Position numbers and translations under genes: made by a program. From positions 5,918,501 to 5,982,500 of the forward strand of contig CAKKNE010000002.1 in NCBI GenBank assembly GCA_918797485.1: a DNA stretch of 64,000 bases, read 5' to 3'. The notes beneath the pieces were generated by a model, which was not told the origin of the DNA, did no database searches, and worked only from the letters and a program-made list of their open reading frames with translations. Positions 18,159 through 27,599 of the stretch are shown in pieces. How positions within the stretch are numbered: the first letter of the stretch is position 1; every line of letters starts with the position of its first letter. Source of the stretch: Pelagomonas calceolata (Eukaryota > Sar > Pelagophyceae > Pelagomonadales > Pelagomonadaceae).

Positions 18159-20204
18159 TTATGCCCCGAACTCGCTCACCGCCGCGGCCCGCAGGTGCCG
18201 CGCCGTCGACCCGACGGACCGCGCCTGCGTCCTGCGCCCCGCCACGCCGAGGGCCTGCCGCTTCTTCTGGCGCGTCGCCTTCGAGCCGCGTTTGACCTCC
18301 TCGGCGCGCGACCGCTTCCCCGAGGACTCGCGGGCCTTCTTCTGCTGGCGCGAGATCTCGGCGGGCGTTTCCTTCAGGCCGAAGGCGCGCGCGCAATGGC
18401 CCAGGTGCAGCTTTCTGACATGAAACGCCTGCGTCAGCAGCTCGCGCTCCGCCGCGTCGGCGACGTCCCGCGTCCCGCCCGCGTAGGCCCGGAGCTGCGC
18501 CGCGAACGCGTCCCTCGCCAAGGTTTTCAGGTCGTCGTCGTCGTCCACGACTTGTTCGAGGGTCTTGGTCGTCGCGCGCGCGTCGCTCTCGCCGAAGGAC
18601 GACGAGGCGACGGCGGCGCGCGTGGGGTCGCCCGCGCGGAGGCGCAGCCGCAGCGCGTCGAGCAGCGGCCGCTCGGAGGGCAGGAGTAGTAGTACGGACG
18701 ACCCGTCGCGGCCCGCGCGCGCCGCGCGCCCGCTGCGGTGCACGTAGCTCGCGGCGTCGCGCGGCGCGTCCAGGTGGATGACCCGGTCGACTTGCGCCGC
18801 CGCGAAGTCGAGGCCGCGCGCCGCGACGTCCGTGGCGAAGAGCACGGCGGCGCCGTGCCGGCAGAACTCGTCGTAGGCGCCTCGCCTCGATTCCTTGTCG
18901 AGGCGCCCGTGCAGCGCGCCGACCCTCCGTCGGAGACCGCCCCACCGCGCCCGCATCTCGTCGCGCGCGAAGGCCTGCGCGTGGAACTGGCACGACGCGC
19001 AGGTCGCGACGAAGATCAGCGTCTTCTGCCGCGACTCGCGCAGCATGGCGCAGAGCGCCGCCGGCCGCAGCTTCAGCGTCACGATCGCGTGCGCCTGCGA
19101 CAGCGTGGCCGGCGTCGCGATGCGACTCTCCTGCGCGTCCTCGTCCTTCGCGGCTTCGACCGTCGCGAAGCCCGCGTGGAGGTGCGTCTGGGCTAGATCC
19201 TTGAGCTGGGCGGTCACGGTCGCCGTCACGAGGACCTTGGACGGCCGCCGCGCCGCGCCGTTCGTGAGCTTCTTCATGATGTCGCCGACCTGCGGCCCGA
19301 AGCCCAGATCCAAGAGTCGATCGACCTCGTCCAGCACGACCCAGGCTAACCTTCTGTAAGTCAGACACGCCGTCGACCGCAGGTGGTCCAGCAGTCTCCC
19401 GGGCGTGGCCACGAGGACGGGCACGCCCTTCCGGAGCCTCGCCTTCTCCGCCTTCCTCTTCTCCCCGCCCGTGATCGCGCCCGCGACGAGCCTCCCGGCG
19501 GCCACGCGCCGCGTCAGCGCGTCGAACACCTCCGAGATCTGCACGCCGAGCTCGCGCGTCGGCGCCACGACCAGGGCCACGGTCCCGTCGCCCCGGGACA
19601 CCTCGGGGTCCAGGCGCATCAGGTCGGCGACGACCGGGAGCGCGTAGGCCAGCGTCTTCCCGCTTCCCGTCGGCGCGACGACCAGCGCGTCCCTCCGCTC
19701 CAGCAACACGGCGCAGGCCAGCTTCTGGACTTGCGTCGGGCGTTTCAACCCCAAACCGCGCGGCCGCTCCTCGCCGCAAACCTCCTCGAGCGCCGCGCCG
19801 ACGCCGAGGGCGGCGAAGCCCTCGCCGTCATCCGTCGTTTGGACGGCGACGGGCCGGACCGCCGCCGGGCGCGGCCGCGCCAGTTCGTCGGCGCTCAAGT
19901 GGAACGCGCCGTACTGCGCGGCCGGCACCCGCGCGCTCTCGCGGCGCGTGCCGAACGTCGTTTGGGGTCGTGCGGGCGGCGCTCGACGTGGCTGCGGCGG
20001 CGCGGCCTCCGGTGGCGGCGGCGGCGCGGGCCTCGCGACCACGACGCCCTGCTTGATCTTGAGCTGCGGCCTCGCTTTGGCGGCGTGGCGCTTCGCGGCG
20101 ACCTTGCGGCGTTCCTTCTTCGTGGTCCTTGGTTTGGCTTTTGTGGGCTTTGTGCCCGCGGGGGCCGAGGCCGTAAGGTGGAGGGTGAAGCTGTCGTCGG
20201 CCAT
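18159..20204 (-). CDS. DDX31: DEAD-box ATP-dependent RNA helicase, DDX31/Dbp7 type
   Basis: 681 residues, single exon. Helicase motifs in order: PTQVQ (Q), APTGSGKT (I) near residue 175, PTRELG (Ia), TPGR (Ib), DEVD (II, with V for A), TAT (III), FATDVAARGLDF (V) and HRSGRAARAGRDG (VI). After the helicase core, HVRKLHLGHCARAFGLKETP is the DUF4217 signature of the Dbp7/DDX31/DDX10 group, and the tail is basic. The N-terminus is also basic (TKAKPRTTKKERRKVAAKRHAAK). Dbp7 acts in early 60S ribosome assembly in the nucleolus. Codon use matches its neighbours. Confidence 0.9.
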   Translation of the reverse strand: MADDSFTLHLTASAPAGTKPTKAKPRTTKKERRKVAAKRHAAKARPQLKIKQGVVVARPAPPPPPEAAPPQPRRAPPARPQTTFGTRRESARVPAAQYGAFHLSADELARPRPAAVRPVAVQTTDDGEGFAALGVGAALEEVCGEERPRGLGLKRPTQVQKLACAVLLERRDALVVAPTGSGKTLAYALPVVADLMRLDPEVSRGDGTVALVVAPTRELGVQISEVFDALTRRVAAGRLVAGAITGGEKRKAEKARLRKGVPVLVATPGRLLDHLRSTACLTYRRLAWVVLDEVDRLLDLGFGPQVGDIMKKLTNGAARRPSKVLVTATVTAQLKDLAQTHLHAGFATVEAAKDEDAQESRIATPATLSQAHAIVTLKLRPAALCAMLRESRQKTLIFVATCASCQFHAQAFARDEMRARWGGLRRRVGALHGRLDKESRRGAYDEFCRHGAAVLFATDVAARGLDFAAAQVDRVIHLDAPRDAASYVHRSGRAARAGRDGSSVLLLLPSERPLLDALRLRLRAGDPTRAAVASSSFGESDARATTKTLEQVVDDDDDLKTLARDAFAAQLRAYAGGTRDVADAAERELLTQAFHVRKLHLGHCARAFGLKETPAEISRQQKKARESSGKRSRAEEVKRGSKATRQKKRQALGVAGRRTQARSVGSTARHLRAAAVSEFGA

Positions 20205-20796
20205 GGCTTAGCGGCTGCAGCCGGCAGTGGTGCGCGCTGGGCGGTCGGTTAACAGGTTGTTGGTTGCGGCAGCGTGTTGCGCAGCGTCGAGACGGTTGCT
20301 GCCTATCCCGCACGTATAGTCCTACTTCTTTTAGGGAGATTACGAGCTCTCGGGCCGGCTCGAGCTCTCGGGCCTCAGCCTGGCAGCACTGCGCAGGGTA
20401 ACTAGACGGCGCGTAGCTATCGCTTATCGCTTGCAGCTCAGGGGCAACCTTTGGTGCTTCCGATTGACGCCGCTATCTGCTTATAACGGTGCTTGCAGCG
20501 CGCGTGTGCGGCTGTGTGAGAGCTAATCGCTCGCCACTAGCGTCGTAAAGACACACTAGTAAAGCCGCCGCCGCCTCGAGCCGCGCGTCGCATAACCGGC
20601 TCCCTGGAGGGCCAGACTTCTCGTCGTGACGCTCAGTGATCAGCTCCTCTCGCTCAGACAAGCCGCTGGCGCCAGGGCTCCGCGAAGTGGTTCAAACTCT
20701 ATCAAGACTTGGAGAGTTTGAACCGACGTGACCGCTTAAGTACTCTCCCTCTGAACCGACCCGGCGCCGTGGCGCCGACGCGACCCACGAGAAACA
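20205..20796. other. Divergent promoter region of helicase and SAM/U-box genes
   Basis: 592 bp, lower GC. It contains a degenerate directional motif (20536-20559, pointing right), a 12-bp stem hairpin (20689-20724), and a CGCTTAAGTACTCTC box (20733-20747) 50 bp before the ATG. No gene seen. Confidence 0.5.
20689..20724. repeat. Perfect 12-bp inverted repeat (hairpin)
   Basis: GGTTCAAACTCT and AGAGTTTGAACC separated by a 12-bp loop, about 73 bp before the SAM/U-box ATG. It could be an operator-like palindrome or a stem in the 5' leader. Confidence 0.6.
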
Positions 20797-21777
20797 ATGC
20801 CGGACGCCATGACCACACTACTGGCGAACGCCGGCTTGAGCGACCTCGAGAGGCGGCTCCGAGACGAGGCCATCGACGAGACGACAATTCTGGACCTCGA
20901 CGAGGGTGACATGAAAGAGATTGGTCTCAAGATGGGCCCGCGTCGCAAGTTGCTCACGGCTATACGAGAGGCCAAGGACCGCCGCACGACGCCCGGCGCC
21001 GACTGGGCAAGGTCGCCGCCGCCGCCGCCGCCGCCTCCAGCGTCGACGAAACTCCACCCGCCCGCGAAACCCGCGCCCGGCCTGACCGTGGGCGCGAAAG
21101 CGCGCCTGCGCAAAAAAGCCGCGCCCGCGCCGGTGACACCTGCTCCGGCGCCCGAGGCTCCCGCGGCGTCGAACAGCGATGCCCTAGAGTGTCCGATCAC
21201 CTACGAGCTGTTTGTCGATCCAGTCACGCTCGAGGGCGACGGCGTCGTGTACGAGCGCGAGGCCATCGAAAACTGGCTGCGGCGGGGCAACTTGACGTCA
21301 CCAGCGACGGGTGTAGCGCTCAAGGCGACGCAGACGAAATTAATTCCGAACGCGGCCGTTCGGCGGCGAGCGGCGGCGGCGCGGTCGCGGACGGCGCGGG
21401 CGCACCTCGACGCGAAGACGCAAGTTGCAGACGACGCGACGGCGCGCATCCAAGCCCTCGAGGCCGAGAACGCGGCGCTCCGCGACCGCCTTCGCCTGTC
21501 CGTGGACCGCGAAACCGAGGCCGCGGCGAAGTTGCGCGAAGCGACCCGAGAGAACGCGCGGCTGCAGAAGGACGCGAAAAGCGCGAACAATTACAAGAAT
21601 CGCGCGAAGAAGGCCACGGCGCGGGCCGACGAGCTGGACAGGGTCCTCGCCTCGGTGCTCGCGCACTCGCAGCACCTCGAGGCGGAGCTCGCGACGCTTC
21701 GGAACATGCCGCGCCTGTTGGTTCGTAATACGACGGCGCCGCCGGTCACGCCTGGCGACGGAGATAGTGCGTACTGA
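20797..21777 (+). CDS. SAM-domain/U-box protein with C-terminal coiled coil (probable E3 ubiquitin ligase)
   Basis: 326 residues. Residues 5-62 form a SAM-like helical domain (LLANAGLSDLERRL...DLDEGDMKEIGLKMGPRRKLLTAI). A polyproline linker follows, then a U-box at about residues 128-190: ECPITYELFVDPVTLEGDGVVYEREAIENWL, matching the CPIt-e-f-DPV...yer-I--Wl consensus. The last 110 residues are a coiled coil (RIQALEAENAALRDRL). U-box proteins bind E2 enzymes; the SAM domain probably provides dimerisation or targeting. The adjacent gene has the same N-terminal domain with a different E3 module, indicating local duplication. Confidence 0.82.
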   Translation: MPDAMTTLLANAGLSDLERRLRDEAIDETTILDLDEGDMKEIGLKMGPRRKLLTAIREAKDRRTTPGADWARSPPPPPPPPASTKLHPPAKPAPGLTVGAKARLRKKAAPAPVTPAPAPEAPAASNSDALECPITYELFVDPVTLEGDGVVYEREAIENWLRRGNLTSPATGVALKATQTKLIPNAAVRRRAAAARSRTARAHLDAKTQVADDATARIQALEAENAALRDRLRLSVDRETEAAAKLREATRENARLQKDAKSANNYKNRAKKATARADELDRVLASVLAHSQHLEAELATLRNMPRLLVRNTTAPPVTPGDGDSAY

Positions 21778-22175
21778 GACCAAAGTAGACCCTCCTCTCT
21801 CTCTCGGATCCATAGTCAATTCGGGTTATGAGCTAAGAGCTCGAGAAGCTTCGGAGGCCGCCGACGACGAACCCGAGGTGGCCGCGCGAACCGTGACGCC
21901 CGGCGCTCCCGTGATGGAATGCGGCCTTGAAGAGTGGTGCTAAGGGTGGCATCCCTGCTTTATCAGGCCTCCGCCACGCTCGGGCGGGAAGGCGCCCCCA
22001 CGGCCGAGTCAAGGCCACACAAGCGCGAGCGCGAGCGCCGCTCGGGCGCAAACGCAGCCCATTGCACACCCGGGCCCTCCACCGGCTAGTCCCTAGCCCA
22101 CTGCCTGCTCTCGCGGCTCGGCGGGGCGTCGCGCGCGCCCAGGCCAGCCACCCCCATAGGAGGGTCATCTCCAAG
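21778..22175. other. Intergenic region between the two SAM-domain genes
   Basis: 398 bp. A CT-rich run follows the first stop. An in-frame open extension from 21927 uses only a TTG start and looks non-coding. No motif copy apart from a GCATCC-like scrap. Confidence 0.4.
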
Positions 22176-23597
22176 ATGATGATGATGGCGGCGCCCGCGG
22201 CCGACACGACCATGCGGGCGGCGCCCGCGGCCGACACGACCATGCGCCGGACGCTCCAGGACCTCGGCCTCCACGACATCTACGCGACGCTCGCCGCGGA
22301 GGAGATCGACGACTCGGTCTTCTGCGACCTCCAGGACGGCGACCTCAAGGAGCTCTCCATCTCGCGCGGCAACCGCCGCAAGATCCTCACCGCGATCGCG
22401 GCGCTCAAGGCGCGCGAGCGCGGCGGCTGGCACCCACCGCCGCCGCCGCCGCCGCTGTCGCTGTCGCTCGTGCGGGCGCCGTCGGTCGTGACGCCGCCGC
22501 GGTCGCCTCCGCGCCCCGTGGAGGCGGCGGACGCGGAGTGCAGCATCTGCATGGACGCCAGCGTCGAGGTGCGCATCGTCGGGTGCGGCCACACGATGTG
22601 CTCGTCGTGCGCGTCGGACTGGTTTGCGCGCACGCCGGCCGGCCAGCAGACGGAGTGCCCCACCTGCCGCGGCCCGTGCGCGGACTTCGAGCCGCTGAGG
22701 CGCGCGCCGCCCGTGCCGCCCGTGCCGCCCGTGCCGCCCGTGGAGCCGGCCGTCGAGCCCGCGACGACGCGCGTCTACGTCGGGTCTATCCCATGCTCGA
22801 TGACGAAGCTGCAGTTGGCGGGTCTCTTCGAGGGCGTCGGCCTCGTCGTCGACGCTTGGATCTCGAAGGACGCCAAAGGAAGGAGCACCACCATGGGCAT
22901 GGTCGAATTTTCAGAACCTGCGGCTGCGGCGAAGGCCGTTCGTGCGCGGCACAACAAGAGACCCTACCCGAAAGGCAAGAGGCTGAAGGTAGCGTTGTGG
23001 AACAAGCGCCCGCCGAACCGGCGCGACTCATTCGGCTCGCGCGAACGGAGTGCCGAGCTCGAGGAGCTGCGGGCGCGCGTCGAGGCCGCAGAACGGCGAG
23101 CCGAGGCGGCCGAGGCGGCGCGCGTCCGGGCAGGCGTCGCGGCGTCGGAGCTGACGGCCCTCCGCGGGCGGAACGAGCTGCGCGCGCGCGCCGAGGCCGC
23201 TGAGGCGGCGTCCGCCGCGGCGACGGCACGCGCGGCCGAGCAGGAGCGCCGGGCCGCGCGCGCCGAGGCGAACGAGGCGGCCGCGACGGCGGCGCTCGCG
23301 CGAACGCGGATCAACGCGGATCTCGTGCAAAAAACAAAAGAGCTGACAAAGGCCGCGCGCCCGAACGCCAAACTCCGGGCCGAGAATCGGCGGCTCCTGG
23401 AGCAGATGACCGGCGTCCCGACGCTCGACCCGGGCGTCTCCGCGTACGTCCCCGGCGTGCCCGTTCTCGCCAGTCCGACCTGCTGGGTGAGGTGCGCCAT
23501 CTGCCGCAAAGACGCGGACCCCTTCACGGCGTTCTCGGGGGCCGAGCTCGCGAACGGCGCCGCGCGGAGATGCAAGCGATGCCTCCCGGGGCAGTGA
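22176..23597 (+). CDS. SAM-domain/RING/RRM protein with long coiled coil
   Basis: 473 residues from the ATG at 22176 (four ATGs in a row; any could serve). Order: two tandem 10-residue repeats (AAPAADTTMR), a SAM-like domain (TLQDLGLHDIYATLA...LKELSISRGNRRKILTAIAAL), a proline linker, a C3HC4 RING near residues 115-165 (CSICMD, CGHTMCSSC, CPTCRG), a VPP repeat, an RRM (TRVYVGSIPCSMTKLQLAGLF with RNP2/RNP1-like GMVEFSEPAAAAKAV), a coiled coil of about 110 residues, and a final C-x2-C / C-x2-C pair (RCAICRKD, RRCKRC) that may bind zinc. It is probably an RNA-linked ubiquitin ligase. The combination of SAM, RING and RRM in one protein is unusual. Confidence 0.8.
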   Translation: MMMMAAPAADTTMRAAPAADTTMRRTLQDLGLHDIYATLAAEEIDDSVFCDLQDGDLKELSISRGNRRKILTAIAALKARERGGWHPPPPPPPLSLSLVRAPSVVTPPRSPPRPVEAADAECSICMDASVEVRIVGCGHTMCSSCASDWFARTPAGQQTECPTCRGPCADFEPLRRAPPVPPVPPVPPVEPAVEPATTRVYVGSIPCSMTKLQLAGLFEGVGLVVDAWISKDAKGRSTTMGMVEFSEPAAAAKAVRARHNKRPYPKGKRLKVALWNKRPPNRRDSFGSRERSAELEELRARVEAAERRAEAAEAARVRAGVAASELTALRGRNELRARAEAAEAASAAATARAAEQERRAARAEANEAAATAALARTRINADLVQKTKELTKAARPNAKLRAENRRLLEQMTGVPTLDPGVSAYVPGVPVLASPTCWVRCAICRKDADPFTAFSGAELANGAARRCKRCLPGQ

Positions 23598-23999
23598 CAG
23601 CCCCACGTTGTTGAAGTGACCGCGTCTGTTATCCTCCCCTCTAGACCCCTCCCGCCCGCCTGTCGTAAAGTCATGACGTGTCCCGCTCTGTCGCCTGACT
23701 TTTTCAGCTGCACGGTTTTTTTACCACCAATTAAACCGGACGAGCACATAGGCCGTAGAGTCTAAGACAAAGCTAAAGACAAATCACTGGCTATTGAGCC
23801 CCAGCCTCAGAGCTCGCGGGTTTTTAGCTCTGACGGCTACTTGCGGGGCGGCGTGCGCGGCGCGCTTGGGACGTCAAGCTAAAGAGACGCCTTGACGTTT
23901 TCACTGTGAACCCGTGAGAGCCGTGCGAGACGGGGTGCGAGCGAGCCTCAGTTAGTGACACTGACACCCTACTCGCCAGCTTTGCGACACCTGCGCGCC
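23598..23999. other. Intergenic region upstream of SAM fragment
   Basis: 402 bp. Poly-T tracts at about 23700 and 23820 may serve transcription end. No gene or repeat family seen. Confidence 0.4.
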
Positions 24000-24109
24000 A
24001 TGGCTTCGCCGACGAACGCCAAGGGCGGCGACGCGCGGCGCCTGCGGGCCGCCCTGGACGCATGCGGGCTCTCACTCCTGGCCCAGAAATTTGCCGAGCA
24101 TGAGAACTA
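24000..24109 (+). pseudogene. Truncated SAM-domain gene fragment
   Basis: An ATG at 24000 opens MASPTNAKGGDARRLRAALD followed by ACGLSLLAQKFAEHENYQLT, which resembles the first helices of the SAM domains of the two preceding genes (L--aLdacGLs-laqkFaehE). The similarity stops where the antisense kinesin gene ends at 24110; the open frame continues but no longer looks like a SAM domain. Most likely the remains of a third tandem copy truncated by rearrangement. It could instead be a short real gene overlapping the kinesin 3' end. Confidence 0.45.
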
Positions 24110-27055
24110 TCAACTTACCGCCGCGTCCCGCGCCCGCGCCTCGAGCAGCCGCTGTTTCAAGAGAGACGGCTCCTCGCCCGTCGCCTTCGAGAGTTCGGCG
24201 ACGGCCCGGTCGAAGGCGGCCCTGTAGTCCTCGGACGGCGCCGCCGGGCCGCGCCCCAGCGCGTTGGAAACGACGGAGTTCGCGGTCGAAATTTTCGATT
24301 CCGGGAGCGCGTACGTCGCCGACGCGTACACGTCAAAGTCCATGCCGTTGCCGTCCCCCGAGATGAAGTCCAGGAATGCCTGCGTCACCTTCGGGATGTA
24401 GTGCACGTGCTCGTAGTGGAACTCCGGCGTCATCGTCGGCAGGCCGCAGACGTCCGTCGCGAACCGCTCCAGGTCGCCGCTTTCGTTGGGGAAGACGTAG
24501 GACACGTAGGACTGCGACGCCCGTACTTTGAGGGCCGCGTTCTTGATCCGGAGCTTGAACTGCCAGGGCCTTCCCAGCAACTGCGACAAGTCCTCGACGT
24601 CGGGTTGGTCCGAAAAGTTCTCCATCGCCGGGACCCACTCCATGTTCAGGACGCCGCAGTCGTGGTAGGGCGACGCCGACGCGTTCAGGCGCACGTCCTT
24701 GTCCTCGTCCTCGGTGTCGAAGCCGTACCCCACGTACTCGCAGAGGTGCGTCCCCGACGCGTAGTGGAACGTGTGATCGAAGAACAGCGCGACGGGGTCG
24801 TGCGCGTCCGGCACGGTGTACGCTTCGTGCGCCTCGAGCGCCATGACGACCTGCAGTTTCTCGTCCTGGAGCATCTGCAGGGTCCTCGTGAACTCGCTCT
24901 CGTTCAGGTAGCAGACCTGCTTCGTCGACTCGTGGAGCACGGACACCAAAACGCGGCCGTGCTCGCCCTCGGAGTTCGCCACGCGCGACAGGACGACCTC
25001 GAACTTCAGGACGGACCGGTCGAAGGCGCAGCAGACCTCGCGCGCGTCCTTGATGAGCTGGAGCACGCGCAGCACCTCGTGCTCGTCGAAGGACGCGACC
25101 GTCTTCGCCGCGTTCCTGTGCGGCGACTGGGCCGTCTCCGCGTCGGCGATCTCCGCGGACTGCTCGCGCAGCCTGTTGAGGACGTTCATCATGCCGGGCC
25201 GCGTGACCTTCTCCGCGGCCTCCTGGAGCTTCGTGCATTTGTTCACGTCCCGAAAGACTTCCGTGAGGTCCGTCTCCACCGTGCACGCGTGGCCCGGCCC
25301 GTGGTACATGAGGCACTCCTTGCCCATCTTGACCCAGTTGCCCCACTCGAGCCGGACCCGTTCGCCCTCGTCGACCTGCTTGCCGGCGACCCAGGTCTTG
25401 CCCTGGCCGCCGACCAGCGTGCACGCGAGCCCCTCCCGCTCGATGCGACAGTGGCCCGCGACGACCGAGAAGGACGGCGGCCGGCAGTCGCCGTCGGCGC
25501 CAAAGGCCGTGGAGCCCTCCCGCAGCGCGTAGAGGAATCGCCGCGACCGGAACTCGTCCTCGTCGATGTTCACGAGGTACGGCGCGTCCAGCTGGTCCGG
25601 CGACACGTTCTCGAAGAGCGTGATGCCCCGCTGCCGGTACTGCTCCTCCTTCTTCTTCTGCTCCGCGGCCCGGGCGGCGGCCTCCTCGCCGCCGTCGTTC
25701 ACCGCGGACTGCAGGGCCGTCTGGCTCTCGAGCAGCTGCGCCTGCAGCTTGGCCACCTCCTCGGGGCTCGCCGAGGACGCCGCGGCCCGCAGCTCGGCGA
25801 CCATCTTCTTGTACTTCTCGAGCTCGGCCATCAGGCGCCGCTCCGCCGCCGACGCCGCCGTCGTGGCCTTCTTCGGGTTCAGGCGGACGCACGACGCGTT
25901 CCGCGCGAAGCCCAGCGTGCTGAACGTGTACTTGAGGTACGCGGCCTCGGGCCGCACGGCGCAGAGGAGGTAGGTCTTCGCCTGGAGCATCGTGTCCTTC
26001 AGGTACTTGCACAAAAAATAGGTGTTGTTGCCCGGGATCGACGCCCCCGGCTTGAGCTTCTTGGCGCGCGTCAGCTCGGCCATCTTCATGAAGAACATGG
26101 CCATCTCCGAGAGCGACAGGTTGATCTTCTTGCCCTGGGCCCGCAGCTCCTTCGTCTTGGCCTGGTCCTGGTGGGGCCCGACCAGCTTCTGCTCCGTCGT
26201 GCCGTCGTCCATCTGCACGCTCTCGTAGTTCGCGAAGTAGATGTCGCCCGCCGGCTCCGTGCCCGCGAGGTCGCAGACGTAGACCCGCCCCCTTTTTTTG
26301 ATCGACGGGTCCTGCTCGTCCGGCATGAGCACCTCGATGGTCATGATGCAGTGGCCCCGCGTCGACTGCGGGTTGAACTGCGTCGGCGCGATGGCCTTCC
26401 GCGCGTTCGCCGCGATGAAGGCCTTCCGCAGGTCGCCCCAGCTGTTCAGCACGGTGCTCTGGCACCACTGGATGTCCATGAAGCCGTCCTGGTCCTTGCG
26501 CATGCCCTCCTTGTAGACCTTCTCCGTCGCCTGGGGCGAGGCGAGGTCCCGCACCGTCTCGACGACGTTCTGGAAGTACTTCATCGTCACCTTCCAGCCG
26601 TCCTTCCGGTCCTGGAAGATGTCCCAGGCCAGGCGCGGGAGGATGCCCCAGGAGCTGTGGGGCGTCTCGTGGTAGAACCAGCTGTTCTTGTTCTTGACGT
26701 CGTCCGTGCCGAAGACGGTGTAGGTCTTGCCCGACCCGCTCAGCCCGTACGCGAAGAGCACGACGGCGTTGCCGTCGTACAGGTCCTTCTTGATCTTGGC
26801 GCCGACGCTCCCGTAGACGTCGTCCTGGCTCACGACCGACATGTTCTCGCAGTAGCCCCTGTCCTTGGCGTCGCAGTAGTGCTTCCAGTTGAAGGCCGTC
26901 CACCAGCTGTAGTTGAAACTAAAGAACTTCGTGCTGTAATCGGAGTTGAGCAGCTCGATGCTGCCTTCCTCGGGCTTGACCTGCTGCATGTCGACGCCCA
27001 GGCGGTCCTCCCGCGTCCAGGGCCGGCTCCGCACGGCGACCTGGATCTGGGCCAT
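24110..27055 (-). CDS. Divergent kinesin motor with FHA domain
   Basis: 981 residues, single exon. Motor domain residues 1-395: MAQIQVAVRSRPW start, P-loop AYGLSGSGKTYT (canonical AYGQTGSGKT), switch I NPQSTRGHC (canonical NxxSSRSH), switch II DLAGTE (canonical DLAGSE), and GNNTYFLCKYLKD in place of the usual SKLT-LL---LGG. A coiled coil follows, then an FHA-like domain near residues 500-610 (YLVNIDEDEFRS, SVVAGHCRIER, TWVAGKQV), the layout of kinesin-3 (KIF1/KIF13). The last 370 residues hold no domain I can name. Altered switch residues may change ATPase behaviour. FHA kinesins carry cargo along microtubules or flagella. Confidence 0.85.
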   Translation of the reverse strand: MAQIQVAVRSRPWTREDRLGVDMQQVKPEEGSIELLNSDYSTKFFSFNYSWWTAFNWKHYCDAKDRGYCENMSVVSQDDVYGSVGAKIKKDLYDGNAVVLFAYGLSGSGKTYTVFGTDDVKNKNSWFYHETPHSSWGILPRLAWDIFQDRKDGWKVTMKYFQNVVETVRDLASPQATEKVYKEGMRKDQDGFMDIQWCQSTVLNSWGDLRKAFIAANARKAIAPTQFNPQSTRGHCIMTIEVLMPDEQDPSIKKRGRVYVCDLAGTEPAGDIYFANYESVQMDDGTTEQKLVGPHQDQAKTKELRAQGKKINLSLSEMAMFFMKMAELTRAKKLKPGASIPGNNTYFLCKYLKDTMLQAKTYLLCAVRPEAAYLKYTFSTLGFARNASCVRLNPKKATTAASAAERRLMAELEKYKKMVAELRAAASSASPEEVAKLQAQLLESQTALQSAVNDGGEEAAARAAEQKKKEEQYRQRGITLFENVSPDQLDAPYLVNIDEDEFRSRRFLYALREGSTAFGADGDCRPPSFSVVAGHCRIEREGLACTLVGGQGKTWVAGKQVDEGERVRLEWGNWVKMGKECLMYHGPGHACTVETDLTEVFRDVNKCTKLQEAAEKVTRPGMMNVLNRLREQSAEIADAETAQSPHRNAAKTVASFDEHEVLRVLQLIKDAREVCCAFDRSVLKFEVVLSRVANSEGEHGRVLVSVLHESTKQVCYLNESEFTRTLQMLQDEKLQVVMALEAHEAYTVPDAHDPVALFFDHTFHYASGTHLCEYVGYGFDTEDEDKDVRLNASASPYHDCGVLNMEWVPAMENFSDQPDVEDLSQLLGRPWQFKLRIKNAALKVRASQSYVSYVFPNESGDLERFATDVCGLPTMTPEFHYEHVHYIPKVTQAFLDFISGDGNGMDFDVYASATYALPESKISTANSVVSNALGRGPAAPSEDYRAAFDRAVAELSKATGEEPSLLKQRLLEARARDAAVS

Positions 27056-27467
27056 GGTTGGTGGGGCGAGGGCTCTCTCCTCGCTCCTGGCCCGCGTCAG
27101 GGAGCGCGTCGACGGGCGTCAGCGCTGCTTTCGTCGCTGCCCCGCCGGTCGCGACGTCGCGAGGGCCCTGCGACCAAGCTCTGCGCACGCTCTTACGTCG
27201 GTGGAGGTTTTTTGGCAGCGCCACCCGCTTTAACTCCTGCGCCGGCAGAGTCGTGCCCCGTACGCTTTGAACGTACGCGTCCCGTCCACCCCGGGATCGC
27301 TCGACAGGCGTATAGAGCGATGCGCTCGCCGCGAGGACGGCTGGCGCCCGCAACTCATCGACAAGCCAAAGTTGCTCTCCTCCGGCAGGACAGGGGGCTC
27401 CGCGGCGCTGCCGGGGCACGGGCAGCTAACGTGCCGCCCGACGGCCGAGCAGCAGTCTCGAGCCAAG

Positions 27468-27594
27468 AAATACCGTGTCGGCTGGGCGGGGCAGCCCCGG
27501 CGCGCGTTGCCATTCGTGGGGGCAGCCTCCCACAAAAATACCGTGTCGGCTAGGCGGGGCAGCACGCGTTGCCATTCGTAGGGGCAGCCTCCCA
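27468..27594. repeat. Two-copy tandem repeat upstream of Kelch gene
   Basis: Two copies of a 60-65 bp unit starting AAATACCGTGTCGGCT and ending GGGGCAGCCTCCCA, at about 27468-27532 and 27536-27594, with a few differences. The second ends a few bases before the ATG at 27600. The rest of 27056-27599 shows no gene. Confidence 0.75.
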
Positions 27595-27599
27595 GCAAG

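Noticed and set aside
24401-27553. A 1050-residue open frame antisense to the kinesin gene
   Set aside because: It is rich in V, R, H and L with no family pattern, as expected for the reverse of a GC-rich coding frame; the kinesin and FHA motifs are on the other strand.
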